Source: Clostridia bacterium (GTDB taxonomy: Bacteria > Bacillota_A > Clostridia > Oscillospirales > CAG-272). From it: a stretch of 42,925 nt of DNA. Made by a program: the position numbers and the translations under genes. The notes below the pieces were generated by a model. It saw only the letters and a program-made list of their open reading frames with translations, was not told the origin of the DNA and did no database searches. Below are positions 23,818-30,978 of this stretch, one piece after another (the stretch's first letter is position 1; the number at the start of each line of letters is the position of its first letter). The stretch covers positions 1 through 42,925 of the forward strand of contig JAFVXK010000012.1 in the NCBI GenBank assembly GCA_017501175.1. Reading direction: 5' to 3'.

Positions 23818-26349
23818 ATGGAAAATATTAAATTCGTTATCGAAAAAAGCACGAGGATACAAAAGCTCATAGACAATCTCTATGAGAATATGCCCGAAAT
23901 CGAGTCGGCGAGAGGGAAGCTCGTCACCGAGAGCTATAAGGCAACCGAAAATCTCCCGATAGTCAAGCGCAGAAGTGCCGCCTTTGCACACATTCTCGGA
24001 AATATTCCCATCGTTATAAGGGACGGCGAGCTTATCGTCGGAAGCGCGACTGTCGCTCCCCGCGGCTGTCAGGTTTTCCCCGAATATTCTTACGAGTGGC
24101 TTCTCGCAGAGCTTGATACCGTTTCTACGAGAGCGGCAGACCCGTTTTACATAAGCGAAACTACGAAGGCGGAGCTTCGTGAAATATATCCGTGGTGGAA
24201 GGGTAAAACCACGAGCGACCTTGCAAAAGCCAATATGTCGCCCGAGGCTTACGCCGCGTTTACCGAGCACTCGGTGTTCACCCCGGGTAACTATTTCTAT
24301 AACGGTATCGGTCACGTTTGCGTTGATTACGGCAAGGTAATGAAAATCGGTTACAGAGGCATTATTGCCGAGGCAGAGGCTGCTCTTGCAAAGCTCGACG
24401 TGTCCGATGCGGATTACGTTTCGAGAAGCAATTTCCTCGAGGCTGTAATTGAGAGTTGCGAGGCGGTAATAGGCTATGCGCGCAGATACAGCGTCCTTGC
24501 ACGTGAGATGGCGGCAAAGGAAGCTGACGCCGAAAGAAAGCGCGAGCTTGAGGTTATCTCCCGCAACTGCGCGAGAGTGCCCGAGTTCCCCGCAACGAGC
24601 TTTTACGAGGCTTGTCAGACCTTCTGGTTCATTCAGCTTCTTTTGCAGATAGAGTCGAGCGGTCACTCGATTTCTCCCGGTAGATTTGACTGCTATATGT
24701 ACCCCTACTTCAAGGCCGACCTTGACGCAGGTAAGATTACCTACGAGAAGGCTCAGGAGCTTCTTGACTGTGTATGGGTTAAATTCAACGATATTAACAA
24801 GGTAAGAGATGCGGCATCGGCAGACGGCTTTGCCGGCTACGGAATGTTCCAGAACCTTATCGTCGGCGGTCAGAACGTTCATGGTATGGACTCGACGAAT
24901 GACCTCTCTTATATGTGTATTGAGGCGGCAATGCACGTTCCGCTTCCTCAGCCGTCAATTTCAATAAGAGTATGGAACGGCTCGCCCGAGCCCCTGCTTA
25001 TCAAGGCGGCGGCGCTCACAAGGCTCGGCACGGGACTTCCCGCATACTACAACGACGAGATTATCATTCCTTCTATAATGGCGAGAGGCCTTACCCTTGA
25101 GGACGCGAGAGATTACTGCATAATCGGTTGCGTTGAGCCTCAAAAGGCAGGTAAGACTGACGGCTGGCACGACGCGGCGTTCTTTAATATGTGTCGCCCG
25201 ATGGAGCTCGCATTCTCGAACGGATACGATAAGGGTAAGAAGATAGGTCCTGACACGGGCGACGTTTCGGATATGACGAGCTTTGAGGAGTTCTACGAGG
25301 CGTACAAGACCCAGCAGAGCTATATGATAAAGCTCCTCGTCAACGCGAACAACGCAATAGATATGGTTCACGCCGTGAGATGTCCCTTGCCCTTCCAGTC
25401 CTGTATGGTTGAGGATTGCATTGGCAGAGGAAAATCTCTCCAAGAGGGCGGTGCGGTATATAACTTCACAGGTCCGCAGGGCTTCGGCATTGCTAACAAC
25501 ACCGACGGACTTATAGCAATAAAGAAGCTCGTATTCGAGGAAAAGAGATTTACTCTCACCGAGCTTCGTGAGGCACTGAAGGCTAACTTCGGTTACGGAG
25601 TTCAGGGGGCGGCGGCAGAGAGACTCACCACCGAGATTGCAACCGAGCTTGCCTCGCAGGGTATGGACATAACCGAGGCGGCAATCCGCACGATATACGA
25701 CGAGGTGACAAATCAGACCTCGCTTGACGCGGCAACAAAGGCAAGATATAAGGAAATCAAGCGCCTTATCGAAGAGGAGTCGCCCAAGTACGGTAACGAC
25801 ATCTACGACGTTGATATGTTTGCAAGGGACGTTGCAAACAGCTACACAAGAGAGGTCGAAAAATACAAGAACCCAAGAGGCGGTATTTTCCAAGCAGGTC
25901 TTTATCCCGTATCGGCAAACGTTCCGCTCGGCGCAAGCACGGGCGCTACCCCTGACGGCAGACTTGCATACACTCCTCTTGCCGACGGAATCGGTCCTGC
26001 CTCGGGCAGAGATATTAAAGGTCCTACCGCAACCGCAAACTCGGTTGCAAAGCTTGAGCAGGGAGTTGCTTCCAACGGAACTCTTCTCAACCAGAAGTTC
26101 CACCCCTCAGCTCTTGCGGGAATGTCGGGACTTTCGAAGTTCGTGGCTTTGATACGCTCCTACTTCGACCAGAAGGGTATGCACGTTCAGTTTAACGTAG
26201 TCACGAGAGATACGCTTCTCGACGCGCAGAAAAACCCCGAAAAATACAAGACACTCGTAGTAAGAGTTGCGGGATACAGCGCTTTGTTCACAACGCTTTC
26301 ACGCTCTCTTCAGGACGACATAATCAACAGAACCGAGCAGGGCTGGTAA
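23818..26349 (+). CDS. Glycyl radical diol dehydratase (B12-independent 1,2-propanediol dehydratase)
   Basis: An 843-residue glycyl radical enzyme. The thiyl cysteine and base are Cys438 and Glu440 (IIGCVEPQKAG), the radical glycine is Gly819 (RVAGYSALF), and His166 (GIGHV), His283 (SGHSIS) and Asp452 (GWHDAAFF) match the substrate-binding residues known from Clostridium butyricum glycerol dehydratase. GKTDGWHDAAFF indicates diol/glycerol dehydratase, not choline lyase. With the aldolase and PduP-type enzyme next door, 1,2-propanediol to propionaldehyde is the expected reaction. No separate N-terminal targeting extension is seen; the chain begins where the C. butyricum enzyme does, but residues about 593-645 form an extra helical insertion relative to that enzyme as I recall it. 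Confidence 0.94.
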   Translation: MENIKFVIEKSTRIQKLIDNLYENMPEIESARGKLVTESYKATENLPIVKRRSAAFAHILGNIPIVIRDGELIVGSATVAPRGCQVFPEYSYEWLLAELDTVSTRAADPFYISETTKAELREIYPWWKGKTTSDLAKANMSPEAYAAFTEHSVFTPGNYFYNGIGHVCVDYGKVMKIGYRGIIAEAEAALAKLDVSDADYVSRSNFLEAVIESCEAVIGYARRYSVLAREMAAKEADAERKRELEVISRNCARVPEFPATSFYEACQTFWFIQLLLQIESSGHSISPGRFDCYMYPYFKADLDAGKITYEKAQELLDCVWVKFNDINKVRDAASADGFAGYGMFQNLIVGGQNVHGMDSTNDLSYMCIEAAMHVPLPQPSISIRVWNGSPEPLLIKAAALTRLGTGLPAYYNDEIIIPSIMARGLTLEDARDYCIIGCVEPQKAGKTDGWHDAAFFNMCRPMELAFSNGYDKGKKIGPDTGDVSDMTSFEEFYEAYKTQQSYMIKLLVNANNAIDMVHAVRCPLPFQSCMVEDCIGRGKSLQEGGAVYNFTGPQGFGIANNTDGLIAIKKLVFEEKRFTLTELREALKANFGYGVQGAAAERLTTEIATELASQGMDITEAAIRTIYDEVTNQTSLDAATKARYKEIKRLIEEESPKYGNDIYDVDMFARDVANSYTREVEKYKNPRGGIFQAGLYPVSANVPLGASTGATPDGRLAYTPLADGIGPASGRDIKGPTATANSVAKLEQGVASNGTLLNQKFHPSALAGMSGLSKFVALIRSYFDQKGMHVQFNVVTRDTLLDAQKNPEKYKTLVVRVAGYSALFTTLSRSLQDDIINRTEQGW

Positions 26350-26390
26350 ACGGTTTTGTAAACTAAACTTTACAGAAAAGAGGTGATTAC

Positions 26391-27173
26391 ATGCGCGAGG
26401 ACGTAAAGGGCAGAATATTCAACATTCAGCGCTTTTCCATTCACGACGGTCCGGGAATAAGAACGATAGTCTTTTTCAAGGGCTGCTTTATGCGATGCGC
26501 CTGGTGCTGTAATCCCGAATCTCAAAGAAGAGAAATAGAAACACTTATTGAAGCCGGCAAGGAAAAAACGGTTGGCAGGGACGTCACGGTTTCGGAGATT
26601 ATGCCCGAGATACTCTCGGATTTGCCATTCTACCGCAGAAGCGGCGGCGGTGTCACTCTGTCGGGCGGCGAGGTTCTTTGCCAGGCTGATTTCGCGCGCG
26701 AGCTGCTTTCCGCTTGCAAAAGCGAGGGGCTTCACACCGCGGTAGAGTCGGCAGCGTCGTCCTCGTTTTCCGAGATTGAAAAAATCCTGCCCTACCTCGA
26801 CCTTTACCTTATGGATATCAAGCATATGGACAGCAGAAAGCACAAGGAATACACAGCGCTCGGGAATGAAAGAATTCTTGAAAACGCCAGAAAAATTGCC
26901 GAAAGCGGCGTCGAGCTTATAATCAGAACTCCGGTAATCCCCGGATTTAACGATACTCCCGAGGAGATAAGGGCGATTTCGCATTTCGCAAAAACGCTCC
27001 CCGCTGTGAGAGAGCATCACCTGCTCCCCTATCACAGACTCGGGCAGGATAAATACGCAGGGCTCGGCAGAAAATACGCGCTCGCTGATATAGAGCCGCC
27101 GACAAGGGAAAAAATGGAATATCTTCTGTCGGTAGCCGAAACCTCGGGACTTAAATGTAAAATTGGAGGCTAA
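26391..27173 (+). CDS. Glycyl radical enzyme activase (radical SAM)
   Basis: A 260-residue radical SAM protein that installs the glycyl radical on the preceding enzyme. The cluster motif CFMRCAWCC supplies Cys32, Cys36 and Cys39 (CxxxCxxC), after the family block FSIHDGPGIRTIVFFKG; GGGVTLSGGE binds SAM. Many activases of this family carry about 40 extra residues with two ferredoxin-like 4Fe-4S clusters after the first motif; here the chain goes directly from NPESQ to VSEIMPEIL with no cysteines, so those clusters are missing. Separated from the dehydratase gene by 41 nt with AGAGGTG as RBS. Confidence 0.93.
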   Translation: MREDVKGRIFNIQRFSIHDGPGIRTIVFFKGCFMRCAWCCNPESQRREIETLIEAGKEKTVGRDVTVSEIMPEILSDLPFYRRSGGGVTLSGGEVLCQADFARELLSACKSEGLHTAVESAASSSFSEIEKILPYLDLYLMDIKHMDSRKHKEYTALGNERILENARKIAESGVELIIRTPVIPGFNDTPEEIRAISHFAKTLPAVREHHLLPYHRLGQDKYAGLGRKYALADIEPPTREKMEYLLSVAETSGLKCKIGG

Positions 27174-27174
27174 A

Positions 27175-27534
27175 ATGGAACTCAGAGAAAATATGAGAAT
27201 AGTACAGGAGCTCGTCCCCGGTAAGCAGATTACGCTTTGCCACATAATCGCAAACCCTGACGACGTTCTTTATACAAAGCTCGGTCTTGACCCAAAGACC
27301 GACTACACGAGAAGCGCGATAGGCGTTCTCACGATTTCCCCGGCGGAGAGCGCGGTTATCACCGCGGACATAGCAATCAAGTCGTCGGGCGCTGAAATCG
27401 GCTTCGTTGACAGATTTACGGGGACTCTTATCGTTTCCGGAAGTGTATCAAGCGTTGAGTCGGCATTCGCCGCAATCAGAGAGTATTTCACAACCAAGCT
27501 GAAGTACGTTTGCTGCGATATAACCAGAACCTAA
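27175..27534 (+). CDS. pduU: PduU/EutS-like permuted BMC shell protein
   Basis: A 119-residue circularly permuted BMC-H protein. The N-terminal strand RIVQELVPGKQITLCH (forming the plug over the pore in PduU), AIGVLTISPAESAVI, GFVDRFTGTLIVSG and the C-terminal CDITRT match PduU closely. GGAGG at 27165-27169 sits 5 nt before ATG 27175, so I prefer this to the in-frame TTG at 27163, which overlaps the activase stop. In the Pdu system PduU is reported to bind PduV, and here the pduV-like gene follows directly. Confidence 0.92.
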   Translation: MELRENMRIVQELVPGKQITLCHIIANPDDVLYTKLGLDPKTDYTRSAIGVLTISPAESAVITADIAIKSSGAEIGFVDRFTGTLIVSGSVSSVESAFAAIREYFTTKLKYVCCDITRT

Positions 27535-27992
27535 TGAAAAAAATTATTCTTATAGGAAGGGTTGCGGCGGGAAAAACCACCCTCACTCAAGCCCTGAACG
27601 GAGAGGATATACACTACTATAAAACGCAGTATATCAATTATCTCGACACTATAATAGACACCCCCGGGGAATATACCGAATTAAGACAAACAAGCGGAGC
27701 TCTCGCGCTTTATGCATACGAGGCTGACGTTGTGGGGCTTGTTTTATCGGCAAACGAGCCGTACTCGATTTTCTCGCCCTGTATTACCAGCCTTGTAAAC
27801 CGCGAGGTCGTTGGAATTATAACCGGTATAGACAAGCCCGACGCCAACCCCGAAAGAGTGGAGAGGTGGCTGAGGCTTGCAGGGTGCAAGAGGATTTTCC
27901 CTGTCAGCGCATATACGGGCGAGGGACTTGATGCCCTTGTGGAATTTCTTGCCGACAATGAAGAAGAGCTGGAGGCTATGCGAAGAAGATGA
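27534..27992 (+). CDS. pduV: PduV/EutP-like small GTPase-family protein
   Basis: A 152-residue P-loop protein starting at the ATG that overlaps the pduU stop (TAATG). The P-loop is GRVAAGKTT, the G3 motif is DTPGE, and SAYTGEGLDAL resembles the G5 region. The G4 motif is TGID in place of [NT]KxD, so guanine specificity or nucleotide turnover may be altered. PduV is thought to lie outside the shell bound to PduU and has been linked to microcompartment movement or placement; its direct overlap with parA downstream fits such a role. Confidence 0.88.
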   Translation: MKKIILIGRVAAGKTTLTQALNGEDIHYYKTQYINYLDTIIDTPGEYTELRQTSGALALYAYEADVVGLVLSANEPYSIFSPCITSLVNREVVGIITGIDKPDANPERVERWLRLAGCKRIFPVSAYTGEGLDALVEFLADNEEELEAMRRR

Positions 27993-28780
27993 GCAGAACG
28001 AGGATAATAGCATTTGCAAACAACAAGGGCGGAAGCGGTAAAACCACGAGCTGTTCAAACATAGGTTACGCCCTTTCGGCTATGGGCAAAAGGGTATTGC
28101 TGATAGACGGCGATATGCAGCTTAATCTTACGCTTTCGTATTTTGATGAAGAGGTTGCGCTCGGCTACGCAAGCGGAGAAAAGAATATATATAACGCCGT
28201 AAAGGGCGAGAGAGATATTTCGGATTTTGTCGTTTCCACAGGATACGATGGACTTGATATTGTACCGTCAACCTCGCTTATGAGCTCGATTGAGTTCGAG
28301 CTCTTCCCGAAATGGCAAAGAGAATTTATATTAAAAAAATGCCTTGAGCCGCTGCGTGCGCGCGGATATTACGACTATATACTTATAGACGCTCCGCCCA
28401 CGCTTGGCGGCTGGGTGATGAATATAATGTGCGCCTCGGATTTCGTGGTAATACCAGTTGAGGCGAGCCCCTGGGGACTTTTCGGACTTGCCAATATGTT
28501 CGATTTCATAGGTCAGGTCAAGGGGATTTCCCCAAGGCTTGAGGTTATGGGAATTATGATTACAAAGGCAGACGAGAGAAAGAGCTATTTCAAGCAGACG
28601 CTCGAAACCCTTCGAGGAACCGACGCGGCGAGAGTTTTTGAAAATTACGTAAGAGTTGACAGCGCTGTCGAGTGGTCGCAGGATAACAGTAAGCCTGTGG
28701 TTGCATACAAAAAATATTCGCGCAGTGCGATAGAATATAAAAAGCTTGCAAAGGAGATAACCGAATATGCCGATAGGTAA
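27989..28780 (+). CDS. ParA/McdA-like ATPase of the microcompartment operon
   Basis: A 263-residue ParA-family ATPase. The deviant Walker A motif NKGGSGKTT has the signature lysine (Lys13) and the P-loop lysine (Lys18); the A' region is VLLIDGDMQLNLT and Walker B is ILIDAPPTLGG. Such ATPases bind DNA nonspecifically as ATP dimers and position cargos such as plasmids, chromosomes or carboxysomes (McdA) over the nucleoid. ATGA overlap with the pduV-like gene and a 14-nt overlap with the next gene show it belongs to the microcompartment operon. There is no ParB or parS-like site, so a cargo other than DNA, namely the microcompartment, is the best inference. Confidence 0.9.
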   Translation: MSRTRIIAFANNKGGSGKTTSCSNIGYALSAMGKRVLLIDGDMQLNLTLSYFDEEVALGYASGEKNIYNAVKGERDISDFVVSTGYDGLDIVPSTSLMSSIEFELFPKWQREFILKKCLEPLRARGYYDYILIDAPPTLGGWVMNIMCASDFVVIPVEASPWGLFGLANMFDFIGQVKGISPRLEVMGIMITKADERKSYFKQTLETLRGTDAARVFENYVRVDSAVEWSQDNSKPVVAYKKYSRSAIEYKKLAKEITEYADR

Positions 28781-29234
28781 AAACGCGATAAAGAGAGTTT
28801 CAAACAACGGATACTCTAACGTAAAAAGCACGGCTCCGGATATGGAAAACAGCGTGGTTGAGCCCGTAAAGCCCGCCGCAAAGAAGAGTACGGCAACTAA
28901 AAAAACGCCGACTGCAAAATCAGCGACGGTGAAAAAGACTCCCGCAAAGACTGCGGAAACGAAAAAAGCTCCCGCGAAGGCTGCGGAAGCTAAAAAAGCA
29001 CCCGCAAAGTCGGAAGCAAAGAAAGCACCTACAAAGGCTGCGGAAGCACCGAAGAAGACGCCGGAAAAGGCTGCTCCCAAGGCAAGTCCGAAGAAGACCG
29101 CGCCTAAAAAGAGTATGGAAACCGAGCCCGAGCTTCGTCCTGTAAGAACGCTTGAAAAGGTTACCGAAAAGAGCGAGGCGCGCGAGAACGGCTACGTCAA
29201 TCTTGGCAGAGAGCTCCCCGTTTATCTTCTTTAA
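28767..29234 (+). CDS. Small basic disordered protein, candidate McdB-like adaptor
   Basis: A 155-residue protein with three zones. Residues 1-34 are non-repetitive (NAIKRVSNNGYSNVKSTAP, then DMENS) and look like a conserved binding motif; residues about 37-115 are a Lys/Ala/Pro/Thr low-complexity tract built of degenerate KKAPAKAAEA-like units; residues about 120-155 end in GYVNLGRELPVYLL, a hydrophobic tip. No fold is recognised. It overlaps parA by 14 nt and is the last gene before the operon terminator. McdB proteins that pair with McdA are likewise small, disordered and poorly conserved. The repeat also resembles histone H1-like tails, so direct DNA binding is an alternative. Confidence 0.72.
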   Translation: MPIGKNAIKRVSNNGYSNVKSTAPDMENSVVEPVKPAAKKSTATKKTPTAKSATVKKTPAKTAETKKAPAKAAEAKKAPAKSEAKKAPTKAAEAPKKTPEKAAPKASPKKTAPKKSMETEPELRPVRTLEKVTEKSEARENGYVNLGRELPVYLL

Positions 29235-29302
29235 TTTTGCAATTTTCTATTTTTCATTTTCCTTTTTTATTAGAGCCCTGTGGTCCTCTCCGCACGGCTC
29301 GG

Positions 29303-29331
29303 GCGCATACTCTGCGGAGTATGCGCTTTTT
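29303..29331 (+). terminator. Terminator of the microcompartment operon
   Basis: GCGCATACTC (29303-29312) and GAGTATGCGC (29317-29326) form a perfect 10-bp stem with a TGCG loop, followed by TTTTT. Confidence 0.92.
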
Positions 29332-29344
29332 CTTTCCTCGCAAT

Positions 29345-29369
29345 AAAAAAGCGGCTCATTTCGAGCCGC
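29345..29369 (-). terminator. Terminator of the GNAT/esterase unit
   Basis: GCGGCTC (29351-29357) pairs with GAGCCGC (29363-29369); on the minus strand it is followed by TTTTTT (29350-29345). Confidence 0.85.
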
Positions 29370-29400
29370 CTTGTCGGGTTAAACGTATTGAAATATCACT

Positions 29401-29859
29401 CTAAATTTTGCAGATTTTTCTCGTATAGGATATGATTTCGGGAGAAAAGTCCATATCCGTGTATAAGTTTTGAGCCTCTGTGTCGTTTTGATGGAGCATA
29501 ATTTGGATGCGGTCTATCCCGTTCTCGCGGGCTATATTCTCTGCCGAGCTTATGAGCGCATCTCTTGCCTTGTCGCTCTCTGCTATGAGGTATGAAAGGC
29601 GCAGTGTCCTTTGTGGCTTGATATGCGGCGAAAGGGGTCTTTCACACACCCACACCGTAGCCATTCCAACGGGCACGCCGTCAAGCTCTGCTATCAGTAT
29701 GTCTGCGCTTTTATGCTCGACGATGCCTGTGAAAAGAGAAAAATCCTGATACGCGGTGGCGTAGTAATCCGGCGCTATATCCGCCAAACCCTCGGAGAAG
29801 GTTAGAAAGAGTGCCTGAAGCCGCTCAAAATCATTCAGAGTTGCTTTTATTATCTTCAT
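29401..29859 (-). CDS. GNAT-family N-acetyltransferase
   Basis: A 152-residue single-domain acetyltransferase. The GNAT fold is visible from MKIIKATLNDFERLQ at the start, ADILIAELDGVPVGMATVWV as strands 3-4, RLSYLIAESDKARDALISSAEN as motif A, and MLHQNDTEAQNLYTDMDFSP as motif B. Motif A is poor: the usual Q/RxxGxG/A acetyl-CoA loop reads DKARDAL, so cofactor binding may be unusual. The start overlaps the end of the upstream esterase-like gene by 29 nt and has GGGAGG before it. Substrate unknown. Confidence 0.75.
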   Translation of the reverse strand: MKIIKATLNDFERLQALFLTFSEGLADIAPDYYATAYQDFSLFTGIVEHKSADILIAELDGVPVGMATVWVCERPLSPHIKPQRTLRLSYLIAESDKARDALISSAENIARENGIDRIQIMLHQNDTEAQNLYTDMDFSPEIISYTRKICKI

Positions 29860-30880
29860 TTTCGCCTCCCGATTTTATATATTCGGTGAAATACGCCCAA
29901 TCCTCGCGTGAAAGATAGGGGAAGCCATCGCACAGTCTAAACGACGCTCTCCAAGAGCGGTTTTTGTCGAAAACTTCACACGGGTAGGCACTTTCTGCAC
30001 TGATTTTGCCGCTTTTCATCTCGTGTACAAGCGAATTTGCCTCTTTTACCGATAGCTCCTCTTGAATATGAGCCTCGGTGTATGCGTCGTCTGCCGTGCT
30101 GATAAGCAGAGCTCTCGGCGCGACGAGCGAGAGTAGCAGGCTCTGGTCAAACGGTAGGGCGCTCTCCCTACCCGAATATTTGGCGTATCTTTTTGCGAAC
30201 AGATATGGCATACAGCTTTTGAGCTCAAGAAGAGGGGCGGTATGAGCCTTGACGCTTGCCGCGCCGCCAAAGCCCGACGACGAGGAGATGACAAAGGCAA
30301 AGCGCTCGTCAAACACCCCTGCAAGAAGCGCTGCCGTTCCCAGAATACCCTGACCGACGACGGCTACGCAGTCGGCGTTAACTTTACCGTCGATTGACTT
30401 TACGTAGTCCATAACGCACCTAGCTCCCCACGCCCACATCATAAGCTTGCCGGGCGAGCTAAGACCGCGTCTGCCACCCGATAAAAGAGGGGCGGCAAGG
30501 CTTTTGAAATTACCGTCGTTTTTGGTGACGCTTTCATACGCGAGAGTAAAAACGGCAAAGCCCCTGTCGCACAGCTCCTCTGTCGGCTGATGCTTATTCG
30601 GCATATCGCCCTCATAGCTTATATGCAGTATAACGGGCGGACGGTTGATACCGTTTGGAATAGCATAGCGCACGGGTAGTACAAATTGCGCTCCACCCTC
30701 AAGCACGAGCTTCAAATTCACCGAGGTAAGCGTTGCCTTTCCTGCGGCGTAGGCTCTGTCCTCGCTGACCGTTTCTACGTTCAGGTGCAGAGGACGCGGC
30801 GGCATCTTGCCATATTCATAGTTTTCTAGCAGCTCCAAAGAGGATTTTCTGCTTTTTTCAATGCTGTCAAAGTTTTTCAT
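29831..30880 (-). CDS. Alpha/beta-hydrolase (acetyl xylan/glucuronoyl esterase-like), nucleophile missing
   Basis: A 349-residue alpha/beta-hydrolase-fold protein. The pattern VAVVGQGILGTAALLAGVFDERFAFVIS corresponds to the nucleophile elbow region of CE15/acetyl xylan esterase-like proteins, which normally reads GHSRxGK; here the serine position is glycine (GQGILG), so the classical triad cannot form. The rest of the fold, VILHISYEGD, RGFAVFTLAY, APRALLISTADD, is intact. I choose ATG 30880 because a TTGACT-17-TATAAT promoter overlaps the earlier ATG at 30898; this would leave almost no 5' leader. It may be a pseudoenzyme or bind a carbohydrate without cleaving it. Confidence 0.7.
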   Translation of the reverse strand: MKNFDSIEKSRKSSLELLENYEYGKMPPRPLHLNVETVSEDRAYAAGKATLTSVNLKLVLEGGAQFVLPVRYAIPNGINRPPVILHISYEGDMPNKHQPTEELCDRGFAVFTLAYESVTKNDGNFKSLAAPLLSGGRRGLSSPGKLMMWAWGARCVMDYVKSIDGKVNADCVAVVGQGILGTAALLAGVFDERFAFVISSSSGFGGAASVKAHTAPLLELKSCMPYLFAKRYAKYSGRESALPFDQSLLLSLVAPRALLISTADDAYTEAHIQEELSVKEANSLVHEMKSGKISAESAYPCEVFDKNRSWRASFRLCDGFPYLSREDWAYFTEYIKSGGENEDNKSNSE

Positions 30881-30889
30881 AGTGATATT

Positions 30890-30918
30890 ATTATACATAT
30901 TTTTACGGGAGAAGTCAA
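30890..30918 (-). promoter_or_regulatory. Promoter of the esterase-like/GNAT unit
   Basis: On the minus strand TTGACT (30918-30913) and TATAAT (30895-30890) with a 17-bp spacer. The -10 box ends only 9 nt before ATG 30880. Confidence 0.75.
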
Positions 30919-30930
30919 TAAAACAAACAA

Positions 30931-30953
30931 AAATCCGCCAAATCGGCGGATTT
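30931..30953. terminator. Terminator of clpB (bidirectional form)
   Basis: AAATCCGCC (30931-30939) pairs with GGCGGATTT (30945-30953), flanked by A- and T-runs so it can act on either strand; the clpB gene ends 26 nt to the right on the minus strand. Confidence 0.85.
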
Positions 30954-30978
30954 TTGTCCTCATTGCAAGTGTTTGATT

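Noticed and set aside
15000..26103. Long minus-strand open frames opposite the microcompartment genes (for example 16028-17506, 18400-20190, 24961-26103)
   Set aside because: They are antisense to clearly recognised genes and encode low-complexity Ser/Asn/Arg/Leu-rich products without known motifs; codon bias of the real genes creates them.
23818..26349. Choline trimethylamine-lyase (CutC)
   Set aside because: The residues after the catalytic Cys-Val-Glu read PQKAGKTDGWHDAAFF as in diol dehydratases, and the locus has a class II aldolase and no choline genes.
27989..29234. Chromosome or plasmid partition locus
   Set aside because: There is no ParB-type HTH protein, no parS-like repeats and no replication gene, and the genes overlap the shell operon.
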